Source: a virus
IMG/VR virus record: IMGVR_UViG_3300034200_001185
Location: 62,001-126,000 of that record
DNA length: 64,000 nt
Strand: one strand, 5' to 3'
Shown in pieces: positions 52,103-59,721 of this stretch. Each line of letters starts with the position of its first letter. The stretch's first letter is position 1. A model generated the notes under the pieces. The model ran no database searches, was not told the DNA's origin, and was given only the letters and a program-made list of their open reading frames with translations. The translations under genes were made by a program, and so were the position numbers.

Positions 52103-52832
52103 CTTCTACCTCTGGCTTACATATATAATAATACTGACATGACTCGCATGACCATGAATTAGGCTCACGTGCAATCTCTTCGCCCTTAGAACAAGTAAAC
52201 ATAGCATCGAATAGCATGTTGGAAATTTCATCTTGTCTCTTTGCGTCTGCTTCTACGAGAAAGCGTTTATGCACGTCCTTGTCCTTATTGAAATAATCAA
52301 ACAATATCCACTTAGCGTTAAAGCAAGCTGCATAACAATTCGCTTGAATTTCATGCTTAGCAATTGGACTGCGCAGTGAATTCCAAGTTGCAGATGACGC
52401 AGTCTTTAACTCGTAGACAATACAATCACCTTGCTTGATATCGTCATTGATATCACGCGTAGCGGTAATGAGCGCATCCGCACTACCTGCTAGGTTATGA
52501 TCGTGTGCAAAAACAGTATCATTGATACTCTTTTCGATTTCTAGCGTAAATGGCATATCAGGTGTATCAAACACATTACGTAATTTAGATTGTACCCAAT
52601 CGTGTACCACGTGTCCGTGGTCAAATGTTCTACGTAGCCTTGGCGAAATATTGTGCTTAGGTGGCGTCTTATTAAACGCGTAATACAATTTTCTTCCACA
52701 ATCGCCAAGTGAGGATGGGTGGAATTTACCGTCGATATCCCTCGCGGATACCTTCTCGTTTTTCTTCTTGTCTAGCTCGTCAAATAGAATGTCGAGATCG
52801 AGGACGTTAAGTACTGATCTAATCGAAGACAT
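52095..52832 (-). CDS. Cas4/RecB-like PD-(D/E)XK nuclease with iron-sulfur cluster
   Basis: The 245-residue protein has the nuclease core GSADALI (Asp118), then VYELKTASS (Glu140, Lys142) and a KHEIQANCYA helix. It also has the four-cysteine cluster of Cas4 and AddB: C45 in GDCGRKLYY, then C229-x2-C232-x5-C238. Such enzymes resect DNA ends to make 3' single strands for recombination. Position beside RusA and DNA polymerase suggests phage recombination-dependent replication rather than CRISPR adaptation; no Cas1/Cas2 is near. Confidence 0.85.
   Translation of the reverse strand: MSSIRSVLNVLDLDILFDELDKKKNEKVSARDIDGKFHPSSLGDCGRKLYYAFNKTPPKHNISPRLRRTFDHGHVVHDWVQSKLRNVFDTPDMPFTLEIEKSINDTVFAHDHNLAGSADALITATRDINDDIKQGDCIVYELKTASSATWNSLRSPIAKHEIQANCYAACFNAKWILFDYFNKDKDVHKRFLVEADAKRQDEISNMLFDAMFTCSKGEEIAREPNSWSCESCQYYYICKPEVEGD
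52606..52621 (-). repeat. CG-hairpin element, coding copy (long stem)
   Basis: ACCACG and CGTGGT form a 6-bp stem around loop GACA (leftward strand) within the Cas4-like gene. A 3-bp relative (GCG/CGC, loop GATG) lies at 52472-52481. Confidence 0.55.
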
Positions 52833-52833
52833 G

Positions 52834-53046
52834 TTATCTCTTTACTCGAAACGGATCTTGTTTTCCGTTTGCAATCTTAGTTAGTGATTCGAATGGTGCT
52901 GTGCCATGAATAGGACATCGTGGTAAGCTACCAGCTATATCGAGTGCGGATCCGCACAATGGACATCCGTTAGATGCTCTCTTTTCCATCTTGTCGTGAG
53001 GAAAGCCTAATACTGCGTTCTTTTCCATCATAATTGCTACCGCCAT
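52834..53046 (-). CDS. Small zinc-ribbon-like protein
   Basis: The protein has up to 70 residues. CPLCGSALDI and RCPIHGTAP give a C-x2-C ... C-x2-H zinc knuckle. The frame opens at 53046, but ATGs at 53034 and 52989 are also possible; the last would reduce overlap with the HU-like gene from 77 to 20 bases. It lies 1 base upstream of the nuclease gene. It may be a nucleic-acid-binding cofactor of the replication genes. Confidence 0.55.
   Translation of the reverse strand: MAVAIMMEKNAVLGFPHDKMEKRASNGCPLCGSALDIAGSLPRCPIHGTAPFESLTKIANGKQDPFRVKR
52944..52957 (-). repeat. CG-hairpin element, coding copy
   Basis: GTGCG and CGCAC surround GATC, giving a perfect 14-base palindrome within the zinc-ribbon gene. 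Confidence 0.55.
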
Positions 53047-53203
53047 CTGCTTTTAAAGCGTTGCATAGTTCGTCAGAGGGGACGAAATTTACTGTCGTCT
53101 TACCTCTACTATACCCCAAACCGCTCCTTAAAACAAATAAAGTACCAACGCCAGGAATGACAAGTTTGCCGTCGCGTAATAAGCTCTTGAGTGCAAAATG
53201 CAT
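52970..53203 (-). CDS. HU-like minimal DNA-binding domain
   Basis: The 77-residue protein starts MHFALKSLLRDGKLVIPGVG. GGAGG sits 7 bases upstream and the ATG shares a base with the polymerase stop (TAATG). LVIPGVGTLFVLRSG, then TTVNFVPSDELCNAL, follows the strand pattern of HU/IHF after helix 2 (V-x-L-x-G-x-G-x-F ... F-x-x-x-x-x-L). The usual first 25-30 residues are missing, so it would be a truncated or divergent HU fold. Coupled expression with polymerase suggests a replication accessory role. Confidence 0.5.
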   Translation of the reverse strand: MHFALKSLLRDGKLVIPGVGTLFVLRSGLGYSRGKTTVNFVPSDELCNALKADGGSNYDGKERSIRLSSRQDGKESI

Positions 53204-55236
53204 TATTTCGCCTCCGCCCAATTCGGTGCGAACCCGCCTTCCGCTGTTAGCGGAACTAATAGGTCCAATCCCGGATTTTCCATTTTCTTCATTACAAGCT
53301 GATTGATCTTGCATAGTATCTCCTCGTTGTTAGGCGCTTCTACGATTAATTCGTCGTGTACTTGGAGAAGCATTCTAACCCCAAGTTCCCCGCCTTCTAA
53401 ACAATCTCCGCCTAGAAGTGGATCACGATCTATCGCAAGCATGGCCATCTTTGTTATATCTGCCGCGCTACCTTGAATAGGCGCATTAATTGAGTCACGT
53501 TCTGCCTTAGCACGAATACCTTGATTACTAGACGTGATTTGAGTCAAGCGTCTGTACCTACCGGTAAGCGTTCTTACGCAGTGCTGCGGATCCGCAACTA
53601 AATCGTATTGTACCTTGTCAATATACTTACGTACGTTTGGAAATGTATTAAACCACTCGCTAATCTTTTTCTTCGCTTCCGAGATTGTGATACCGAGAGT
53701 TTCCGATAAGGCTTTAGGGCCTTGACCGTACATAATACCAAAACCAATCGCTTTTGACGCATCACGTGCATCGAGTAAGCTTTGCATACGTTTTCTATCT
53801 ACATTAAGATCTTCGACAATAGCTAGCGCATGTTCTTTGTCAATGTTGACTTTCTTTGCGAGTTTCGTAGCTGCGCCTTCTATTTCTCCGACATCGGATA
53901 ATATCTTTGCGCCCATAGCCTCTTCGTAGCTAACACCTTGCATCTTTGATGCCGTAAAACAGTGCAAATCAAGTCCGTCAGATATTGCACCGCACATATG
54001 CTTATCACGACTCATGTGAGCCATAACACGCATTTCAATTTGACCGTAGTCCCATACGCCAAGCGCATAACCTTCGCTACACATAAACGCCTTACGAATT
54101 TCCTTACCCGCATCCCCCTTACGAGGTATGTTTTGTAGGTTAGGATTTTGCGATGATAGTCGTCCTGTAACAGTACCTGTCTGTTGGAGCGTACAATGTA
54201 TTCTGCTATCTTCGCCAATATGCTCTTGTAAACCTTCGAGATAAGTACCAACGAGTTTATCTAGCTTACGATACTCTGCGAGAAGTACGGCAGCTTCAAT
54301 ACCACGCTTTGCAAGTATTTCTAGTGTTTCAATGTCGGTAGAAGGCTTAGAGCTATCAGTGTATGCCACGGGCTCAAGTCCCATACCGCCTTCACTTTGA
54401 GGGCCGAAGAAGAAGTGTTGTAACTGCTTTACGGATCGAATATTGATTGGATACCCTGCGATTTGCTTAATCTTTCGATCTAGCTCTCGCATACGTACTT
54501 CCATAGGACCTTTCATATCAAGTAGATGCTGTGTATTGATACAAAATCCCCTACGTTCCATTCGCCACAAACATTTAGTAAACGGCATTTCAATCTTCGT
54601 AAAGTACCCAAACAGATTCTCAGTTACTCCGTATTCGGACGTATCTAGCTTTTTCATCTCTTCCGCATGCACCTCGCTTAAGTGCCAAGTGGCATAAGCG
54701 TCAAGTGTAGCGTAGCGAGCAACTAGATCGAGAGGGGCATTGATTAGACGATGAATAACTTCGCTTTCACTACGTACATTAAATACTTCGCTAAATGGTT
54801 TCATCGGTATTCCTAGAAAGTCACGTGCTTGAGATTTTAAGTCAAGCTCACCACGAATTTTTCTATTCTCGTCAATCATAAACCCCATAACTAGCGTATC
54901 CGCTACTCTACCGCGCATTTCAGGTACTGCGACGTTAGCTAACATATGCATATCGTATTTAGCGTTATGCATTACCCACACTCGATCCGAATCCGTATAC
55001 AAGTTGTGGAAGGATGGCGACATAATCAACTCTAAAGAAAACAACCAGCGTTCTTGTCCATCAGACATTGACCAGAATAACGGAATGTCATTACTGATCG
55101 ATAAGCCGGTTGTTTCCGTATCAAGTGCGAGTCGTGTCCGCCAACCACATTCCCTAGACGCAAGTTCGTTCATTAGCTGATCGAACTCACACGGATCCGT
55201 GACTATAATGGGAGGGGGAAGGGAAACGAATTGCAT
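53203..55236 (-). CDS. polA: Family A DNA polymerase with proofreading exonuclease
   Basis: This 677-residue protein is the phage replicative polymerase. The exonuclease motifs are LALDTETTGL (Asp39, Glu41), NAKYDMHML (Asp95) and RYATLDAYA (Tyr175, Asp179). The polymerase motifs are A, WDYGQIEMRVMAH (Asp395); B, DASKAIGFGIMYGQG (Lys494, Phe498, Tyr502); and C, LLQVHDELIVEA (His626-Glu628). The residue equivalent to E. coli F762 is Phe. About 50 extra residues lie between motifs A and B. No 5' nuclease domain is present. AGGAG lies 8 bases before the ATG. Three CG-hairpin elements fall inside the gene. Confidence 0.95.
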   Translation of the reverse strand: MQFVSLPPPIIVTDPCEFDQLMNELASRECGWRTRLALDTETTGLSISNDIPLFWSMSDGQERWLFSLELIMSPSFHNLYTDSDRVWVMHNAKYDMHMLANVAVPEMRGRVADTLVMGFMIDENRKIRGELDLKSQARDFLGIPMKPFSEVFNVRSESEVIHRLINAPLDLVARYATLDAYATWHLSEVHAEEMKKLDTSEYGVTENLFGYFTKIEMPFTKCLWRMERRGFCINTQHLLDMKGPMEVRMRELDRKIKQIAGYPINIRSVKQLQHFFFGPQSEGGMGLEPVAYTDSSKPSTDIETLEILAKRGIEAAVLLAEYRKLDKLVGTYLEGLQEHIGEDSRIHCTLQQTGTVTGRLSSQNPNLQNIPRKGDAGKEIRKAFMCSEGYALGVWDYGQIEMRVMAHMSRDKHMCGAISDGLDLHCFTASKMQGVSYEEAMGAKILSDVGEIEGAATKLAKKVNIDKEHALAIVEDLNVDRKRMQSLLDARDASKAIGFGIMYGQGPKALSETLGITISEAKKKISEWFNTFPNVRKYIDKVQYDLVADPQHCVRTLTGRYRRLTQITSSNQGIRAKAERDSINAPIQGSAADITKMAMLAIDRDPLLGGDCLEGGELGVRMLLQVHDELIVEAPNNEEILCKINQLVMKKMENPGLDLLVPLTAEGGFAPNWAEAK
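53585..53596 (-). repeat. CG-hairpin element, coding copy
   Basis: TGCG and CGCA around GATC in the polymerase gene. Confidence 0.55.
54892..54905 (-). repeat. CG-hairpin element, coding copy
   Basis: TAGCG and CGCTA around loop GATA in the polymerase gene. Confidence 0.6.
55190..55201 (-). repeat. CG-hairpin element, coding copy
   Basis: CACG and CGTG around GATC near the 5' end of the polymerase gene. Confidence 0.55.
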
Positions 55237-55240
55237 TTAG

Positions 55241-56302
55241 TTATCTCCTAGGTGGAGGTGCGATTGTTGTTCTTGTGTTTGCTAAACCAATCATCTTTTG
55301 GTGGAACGCTGGGTTTCGTTCTACCTTGAACAATTCGTGGAAATTTAGCGGAGTATACAAGGATGAGATGGATTCGTGGAACTGTGTTCCGTCAAACAGT
55401 GGTACTTGACCACCTTCGAATGGAATTTGTACATGGTCGATAAATGTAATATCGGCTCCGTGAGGCACAACGATTGAGGTATCTGTATCCTTACCGCGCT
55501 TTGCAAGTGGAATAACCACATCGAAAATCTCGGCTGGACGTGGATCTTGACATCTTTCACATTCGTATTCGATGTGTAGTAAACCTCTATGACCGCATTT
55601 ACATGCGTAAACTTCGCCTGCAAGCTGTTCAAGCTCTTTCTTAGTCTTGTCGGTTGTTTCCATATCTTCGATTGTGCGATTACATGCTTCGCATACATAC
55701 TTGCTTGGCGTAAGCTTAGCTGCGCGTTTATCCTTTTCGATACACATCGCACAGGTTTGACCGATTTGTTTTGCTAGATCGATCAATTGACCTGCGTGAC
55801 CTGGACCAAGTTCGAGATACCCAACTCTACCAAACACACGCTTGACGCCTTGTTCATCCCATTGTCTTCGCTGAGATGGTGTTTCAGGCTGACGATAGAT
55901 TTCGTCATTATAGTCGTTGGTGTGTAGATAGAACCAATCGAGAGCAATCACGGTGAAATAGCGCATGCGTCTTGTTGAAAAGCGCTTGTCTTCCTTATCG
56001 TATTGCAACTCACAGCTTGGGCAATGAATGGATCGATCCTTACCTTTTGCGCATAAGAACGAACGAATAAATGGCTTACCGTTCACTGTGTCCTTGAATG
56101 TATGGCGTGGCCATTCGAAGTAAGGTAACTTGATGCTTGGATCCGCATAGGAAGGATATGCACCTTCTACGAATAAAAGTGGCGTAGCCGCCTCTTCGAG
56201 TTTAATCTGCTTGAGATAACTACCGTTGTAACCAATGCCATCGCTTTCTGGCTTCTTGGCAGTTTCGTTTAACGCTTGAGATGTTCTAAACCATTGACTC
56301 AT
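55241..56302 (-). CDS. Zinc-rich protein, ssDNA-binding protein candidate
   Basis: The protein has 353 residues with cysteine pairs CPSC, CAMC, CEAC, CKCG and CERC, enough for at least two zinc ribbons. Strand-rich segments with aromatics (RMRYFTVIALDWFYLHTNDY) resemble an OB-type binding face. A basic Pro/Arg tail ends PPPRR rather than the acidic tail usual for ssDNA-binding proteins. It lies between primase and polymerase, where phages such as T4 (gp32, a zinc protein) need an ssDNA-binding protein and none else is seen here. Function is inferred from context and composition. Confidence 0.5.
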   Translation of the reverse strand: MSQWFRTSQALNETAKKPESDGIGYNGSYLKQIKLEEAATPLLFVEGAYPSYADPSIKLPYFEWPRHTFKDTVNGKPFIRSFLCAKGKDRSIHCPSCELQYDKEDKRFSTRRMRYFTVIALDWFYLHTNDYNDEIYRQPETPSQRRQWDEQGVKRVFGRVGYLELGPGHAGQLIDLAKQIGQTCAMCIEKDKRAAKLTPSKYVCEACNRTIEDMETTDKTKKELEQLAGEVYACKCGHRGLLHIEYECERCQDPRPAEIFDVVIPLAKRGKDTDTSIVVPHGADITFIDHVQIPFEGGQVPLFDGTQFHESISSLYTPLNFHELFKVERNPAFHQKMIGLANTRTTIAPPPRR

Positions 56303-57215
56303 GGTGATCTCGCTTTCTTCTCCACTGTAGTAGTGGTAATGCTGACTTTAGTGAGCTTTCTAGCTCGTCTTTCGTAAGTTCGTCAGGTTGACGTGTTGAA
56401 TAATCAACTAGCCACGTATCCGTGCCATGTTTACTTAGTATTATCGCAATATTCTCTTGACCTTTTCGACCCGCCTCATCGTTGTCTAACATGAGATATA
56501 CAGGACGTCCGTCCGATACAATCATGTCTCTCTGAGCGTCCGAGATCATTTTTCCGAGGAGTGCTACCGTACCAAGTTCACCTAGCTCGACTAGTTTTAA
56601 ACACGCCTTAAACCCCTCAACGACAATTAATCTTTCAACCGACTTAGGGACGCGGTGGTAACGCCATAAGTAGTCGTGAGAACGAGGATTGTATCCCGCT
56701 GGGCAATAGTCCATAAGCTCTCGCTTATAAACACGGTATCTTGGACCAGTTGAGTTACCAATCGATCTACCATATACCGCAACGAGTTCTCCGTTCTCAT
56801 TTCGAATAGGTATTGTGACACACTGATTAAAGGTGTCAAATCCTATTTCGTGGTCTTGTAACACGTCTGGATCAAGTCCACCTTCGATCCATGGTGTAGG
56901 CTCATAATCCCACGCATACAAAACACTCTCATCAAGTATTTGTTCTTGTTGCTTAGGTGTTTTTGTATACATGTCACGCTTTGACTCTGCAATCAAGGCA
57001 ACGATCTCTTGGGGAGCGCGTTTCCATTTAAGAGCAGTTTCAAGCGTACCTTTAGCGCCACATGAAAAACAAATAAATACCTTCTTATCAAGGTTAAGAT
57101 GACATGAAGGCGATTTATCTTGATGATCAGGCGATGGGCATTTAATGAATACGTTATTATTTGTACTCGGCTTTACTTCACCGAAATACTCCGCTATCAG
57201 TTCTCTGATGTCCAC
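56286..57215 (-). CDS. DNA primase with CHC2 zinc finger and Toprim domain
   Basis: The 309-residue protein has an N-terminal zinc finger (C26, H31, C49, C52 in IKCPSPDHQDKSPSC and FICFSCGAKG). A Toprim fold follows, with IVVEGFKACLKL (catalytic Glu near residue 200) and LMLDNDEAG (metal-binding Asp pair). It makes RNA primers for lagging-strand synthesis. It overlaps the helicase gene by 19 bases, and the two proteins probably work together as in T4 gp61/gp41 or T7 gp4. At 309 residues it is shorter than bacterial DnaG, and no separate helicase-interaction domain is seen. Confidence 0.9.
   Translation of the reverse strand: MDIRELIAEYFGEVKPSTNNNVFIKCPSPDHQDKSPSCHLNLDKKVFICFSCGAKGTLETALKWKRAPQEIVALIAESKRDMYTKTPKQQEQILDESVLYAWDYEPTPWIEGGLDPDVLQDHEIGFDTFNQCVTIPIRNENGELVAVYGRSIGNSTGPRYRVYKRELMDYCPAGYNPRSHDYLWRYHRVPKSVERLIVVEGFKACLKLVELGELGTVALLGKMISDAQRDMIVSDGRPVYLMLDNDEAGRKGQENIAIILSKHGTDTWLVDYSTRQPDELTKDELESSLKSALPLLQWRRKRDHHESMV
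56413..56424 (-). repeat. CG-hairpin element, coding copy
   Basis: CACG and CGTG around loop GATA in the primase gene. Confidence 0.6.
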
Positions 57216-58621
57216 AACTCACCTTCCGGCTCACGAGTTCTAAATTTACGTGGTTGATCTTCTCGTTTATCGCTCTTTTGGGGAGCATCAAGCGATTGAA
57301 GATGTTCTACTTGATCTTGCGTAAGGTTTACTTGATGTAGCGAAAAGTCTACAACGGGTACAAAGTTCACAGTAAAGCTTTCGATCTTTGACTCACGCAT
57401 AGCAGGTAGCGTAATTAAAATCTTTTCGCCTTCACGTGTTGGTATCTTTTGCACACGAATAACAGCATCAGCGTCTTGAATAGCAGACAAGCCGAAACCC
57501 ACATCGTTATAAGATCCCATATCTTCGCCAGCCTTACGCTTTGCACCTTCGCGGTTTGATTGAGTTGTACCGATTACAGGTATATTATACTCAGACGCAA
57601 GTCCTTTTACGTCTTGCGTAATATTTGTAATTGTTTTCCAACTTACATCGCGAGATTTAGTACGATCGTCTGACATAAGGTACACACCGTCAATAAACAA
57701 TATATCGGGTTGAAATGCATCTATCTCGGCACGAATGGCGTTTACGCCTCCACCAAATCTAGCGGAAGGCTTTACACACCGAATGTTGCGATAGTTTGAT
57801 GACTCAATTGTACTCTTTGCAGCTTCCATCTGTTCGTATTGTAAGCTGTTAAGCTCTTCGAACATTCTACCACGTTGCTCTTCGTCAAGCGTGGCTCTAA
57901 CTACGGATCCGTAGTCCATTCGGCACAGTCTAGCTAATATACGTCTATATATTTGATCTACAGGCATTTCGTTGGATACTACTAAACAACGAGCATTACC
58001 ACGTTCAAAAGGACATATCGCACCAACTTCTAATCCCATCCACGTTTTACCGCCCTTTGATGGGCCGTAGATCATTGAAAAGGTACCGCCCGACATACCA
58101 CCGGTACCCTCGTTTAGCGGATCCCAAGGATAAGGCATACCTAGCAAACCGCCACCACGATTAATTGTTTCGTAGTGTTCTCTAAATCGAGGAATAGCGT
58201 CTGCTAAATCAAGTCTCGATGAGTCAGGCATTGTTCCCTTGTTAAGAGTACGAGTAATTGCATTGAGATGTTCAAGCGCAGCTTCTGGTCCATAAGAACG
58301 TAAAAGCTCATCCAAGTCGATGATAGTTGTGCGAAGTGTTCTGCTAAGATATTCGTCCTTTAATTCGGACACAATCTCGTCAACCGACTCTTCGACTACC
58401 TCAGGTATCTCAAGTCCGGGTACCTTCTTGATCAATTTTCTAGCCGAAGGCACATTACCAATACTTCCGGGTTTAGCCGAATGGTCGATAATTGTTCTCC
58501 AAGCTAAAGCGCTCTTTACGTCTGTAAAGTAGTCGGATCCGACTCCTAGTGTTTGTGCGTGTCTTGCTGATCCATCTTGTAAGATACGACCGATCAATCT
58601 ACGCTCAAGTTCCCTACTCAT
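57197..58621 (-). CDS. DnaB-like replicative helicase
   Basis: The protein has 474 residues. The RecA-like core has Walker A GPSKGGKT (residues 186-193) and Walker B DILFIDGVYL (Asp311). The Gln-containing strand is VIGTTQSNREG, and an arginine-finger region lies near DADAVIRVQK. The N-terminal 130 residues form a helical domain as in DnaB. It unwinds DNA at the fork as a hexamer, powered by ATP. ATGA coupling links it to the gene before, and it overlaps the primase gene. Confidence 0.9.
   Translation of the reverse strand: MSRELERRLIGRILQDGSARHAQTLGVGSDYFTDVKSALAWRTIIDHSAKPGSIGNVPSARKLIKKVPGLEIPEVVEESVDEIVSELKDEYLSRTLRTTIIDLDELLRSYGPEAALEHLNAITRTLNKGTMPDSSRLDLADAIPRFREHYETINRGGGLLGMPYPWDPLNEGTGGMSGGTFSMIYGPSKGGKTWMGLEVGAICPFERGNARCLVVSNEMPVDQIYRRILARLCRMDYGSVVRATLDEEQRGRMFEELNSLQYEQMEAAKSTIESSNYRNIRCVKPSARFGGGVNAIRAEIDAFQPDILFIDGVYLMSDDRTKSRDVSWKTITNITQDVKGLASEYNIPVIGTTQSNREGAKRKAGEDMGSYNDVGFGLSAIQDADAVIRVQKIPTREGEKILITLPAMRESKIESFTVNFVPVVDFSLHQVNLTQDQVEHLQSLDAPQKSDKREDQPRKFRTREPEGELWTSEN
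57900..57915 (-). repeat. CG-hairpin element, coding copy (long stem)
   Basis: ACTACG and CGTAGT around GATC, a perfect 16-base palindrome in the helicase gene. Confidence 0.6.
58531..58544 (-). repeat. CG-hairpin element, coding copy
   Basis: AGTCG and CGACT around GATC near the start of the helicase gene. Confidence 0.55.
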
Positions 58622-58842
58622 GACTGAGGCCTTTCGCTCAAGTATTCTAGGATCGTCTTTTCGAGTAAATCTCGATAAGATTTAATGTGTTTTGTTTTCT
58701 CACCAACGAGTGGTAAATCAAAACTAAGGTTTGTGCGAATGTCCTTAATAGTAAGAACGCAATCAATTACCAACATATCGTTGAAAAATTTTATACCAAC
58801 GACTGCAAGCTTTGCACCATGCAATTCGTAGAAGTTCTTCAT
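58618..58842 (-). CDS. Small hypothetical protein
   Basis: The 74-residue protein starts MKNFYELHGAKLAVVGIKFF at 58842, where ATGA overlaps the stop upstream. The longer open frame to 59064 overlaps a better-supported gene and is rejected. It has an alternating strand/helix pattern. It lies directly before the helicase gene, with ATGA coupling, and may be a helicase-loading or accessory factor. Confidence 0.5.
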   Translation of the reverse strand: MKNFYELHGAKLAVVGIKFFNDMLVIDCVLTIKDIRTNLSFDLPLVGEKTKHIKSYRDLLEKTILEYLSERPQS

Positions 58843-59162
58843 CGCAAACTCTTTGCAGCTTCCATTGATATACGTAATTCTTCGGGCACTACGATTTGTA
58901 GTGTTTCGAAGGCTTTCTTCACAGACGCCTCGTCTTGATTTACGGTAAGAGTTACAGTGATTGCGACGGATACGCCGTTTCCATAATTCTTCTCGCTGTT
59001 TTCCATAGTCATAGAAATCTTCGCAAGTGCATTTCCAATAATTTCGTCCATGATAATCTCCCAAGGTATATCGATGTTCTTTTGATATACGGTCTTTTGT
59101 TTAGGTGTTTCGACTGTTATGTTTGCAATCGCACGAATAGTATTTACCTTTTTGTCGGACAT
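58839..59162 (-). CDS. Hypothetical protein, first gene after the hairpin leader
   Basis: The 107-residue protein starts MSDKKVNTIRAIANITVETP at 59162, with GGAG 6 bases upstream. It is a beta-rich protein (VSVAITVTLTVNQDE) with a helical C-terminus. A CG-hairpin element lies just upstream of its ribosome site. Function unknown; it belongs to the replication operon. Confidence 0.55.
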   Translation of the reverse strand: MSDKKVNTIRAIANITVETPKQKTVYQKNIDIPWEIIMDEIIGNALAKISMTMENSEKNYGNGVSVAITVTLTVNQDEASVKKAFETLQIVVPEELRISMEAAKSLR

Positions 59163-59179
59163 AAAAATCTCCACTATCG

Positions 59180-59191
59180 GGCGTATTCGCC
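59180..59191 (-). repeat. CG-hairpin element, leader copy
   Basis: GGCG and CGCC around loop AATA in the 64-base gap before the gene starting at 59162. Confidence 0.6.
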
Positions 59192-59226
59192 TTTCATGAT
59201 GTTATCCCAAGTTACTCTGCGTAATT

Positions 59227-59721
59227 TCAATCTTCGCTTTCGGTTGTATTTGACTCCTTGACAATACAACTCACGCCCACAACTCGTTCCAAAGTTTTCC
59301 AAACCTTTTTCTGCTCTTTGTCTAGCTTAGCCGTATCGATCGTAATCTTTACTGGAGGCGGATTAAGTCCGGACTCTTGAAAGATAGAATGGATTTCGGT
59401 AACAGAGTAAGGCACCTCGCGAGATAGACGTGGAATTGCGTAAAACTGAGGCACAGTGCTGTACGATCTTGGCATGTCTTCTCGATTTGCAAGCTTCTCT
59501 TGAAACAAGGATTGCGCTTCCTGCCTAAAGCGAGTTTTCTCTCGCTCAATTTCTGCTTGCAACTGATCTCGCTTATCTACTAGCGATGCCTTAATGTCTG
59601 CAAAACGTTGCAAGCTAGCGTCCCAATATTCCTCAGGAAGAAACTCACGAAGTATTCCGCCATGCTCAACGAGTTCTTCAAGCTTTTCAACTTCCTTATA
59701 TAAATCTTCGATAATGCTCAT
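59227..59721 (-). CDS. Coiled-coil hypothetical protein
   Basis: The protein has 164 residues. A long charged coiled coil (residues 1-90, DKRDQLQAEIEREKTRFRQE) is followed by a Pro-rich hinge and a small C-terminal domain (PPVKITIDTAKLDKEQKKVW). AAGG lies 5 bases before the ATG, which abuts the upstream stop. Scaffold or oligomerisation factor in the replication module; no family is recognised. Confidence 0.55.
   Translation of the reverse strand: MSIIEDLYKEVEKLEELVEHGGILREFLPEEYWDASLQRFADIKASLVDKRDQLQAEIEREKTRFRQEAQSLFQEKLANREDMPRSYSTVPQFYAIPRLSREVPYSVTEIHSIFQESGLNPPPVKITIDTAKLDKEQKKVWKTLERVVGVSCIVKESNTTESED

Noticed and set aside
52095-52832. Cas4 as part of a phage CRISPR system
   Set aside because: No repeats, Cas1 or Cas2 are present; replication and recombination context explains the nuclease.
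53241-53257. TTCCGCT/AGCGGAA hairpin in the 3' end of the polymerase gene
   Set aside because: It has a three-base loop and no inner CG-loop-CG core, so it is not a family member; its role, if any, is unclear.
53204-53314. N-terminal extension of the HU-like protein into the polymerase gene
   Set aside because: A strong GGAGG and the TAATG junction mark the start at 53203; the upstream part is only the shadow of polymerase motifs.
52470-58545. GGATCC-centred palindromes as a plain set of BamHI sites
   Set aside because: Five of the sites extend into 12-16 base palindromes with CG at the inner positions, as in the GATA and AATA hairpins. They are better explained as members of the hairpin family than as chance restriction sites.
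58843-59064. N-terminal extension of the 74-residue protein
   Set aside because: This part is Arg/Cys/Tyr-rich, antagonistic to the better supported overlapping gene 58839-59162, and the internal ATG at 58842 has perfect ATGA coupling.
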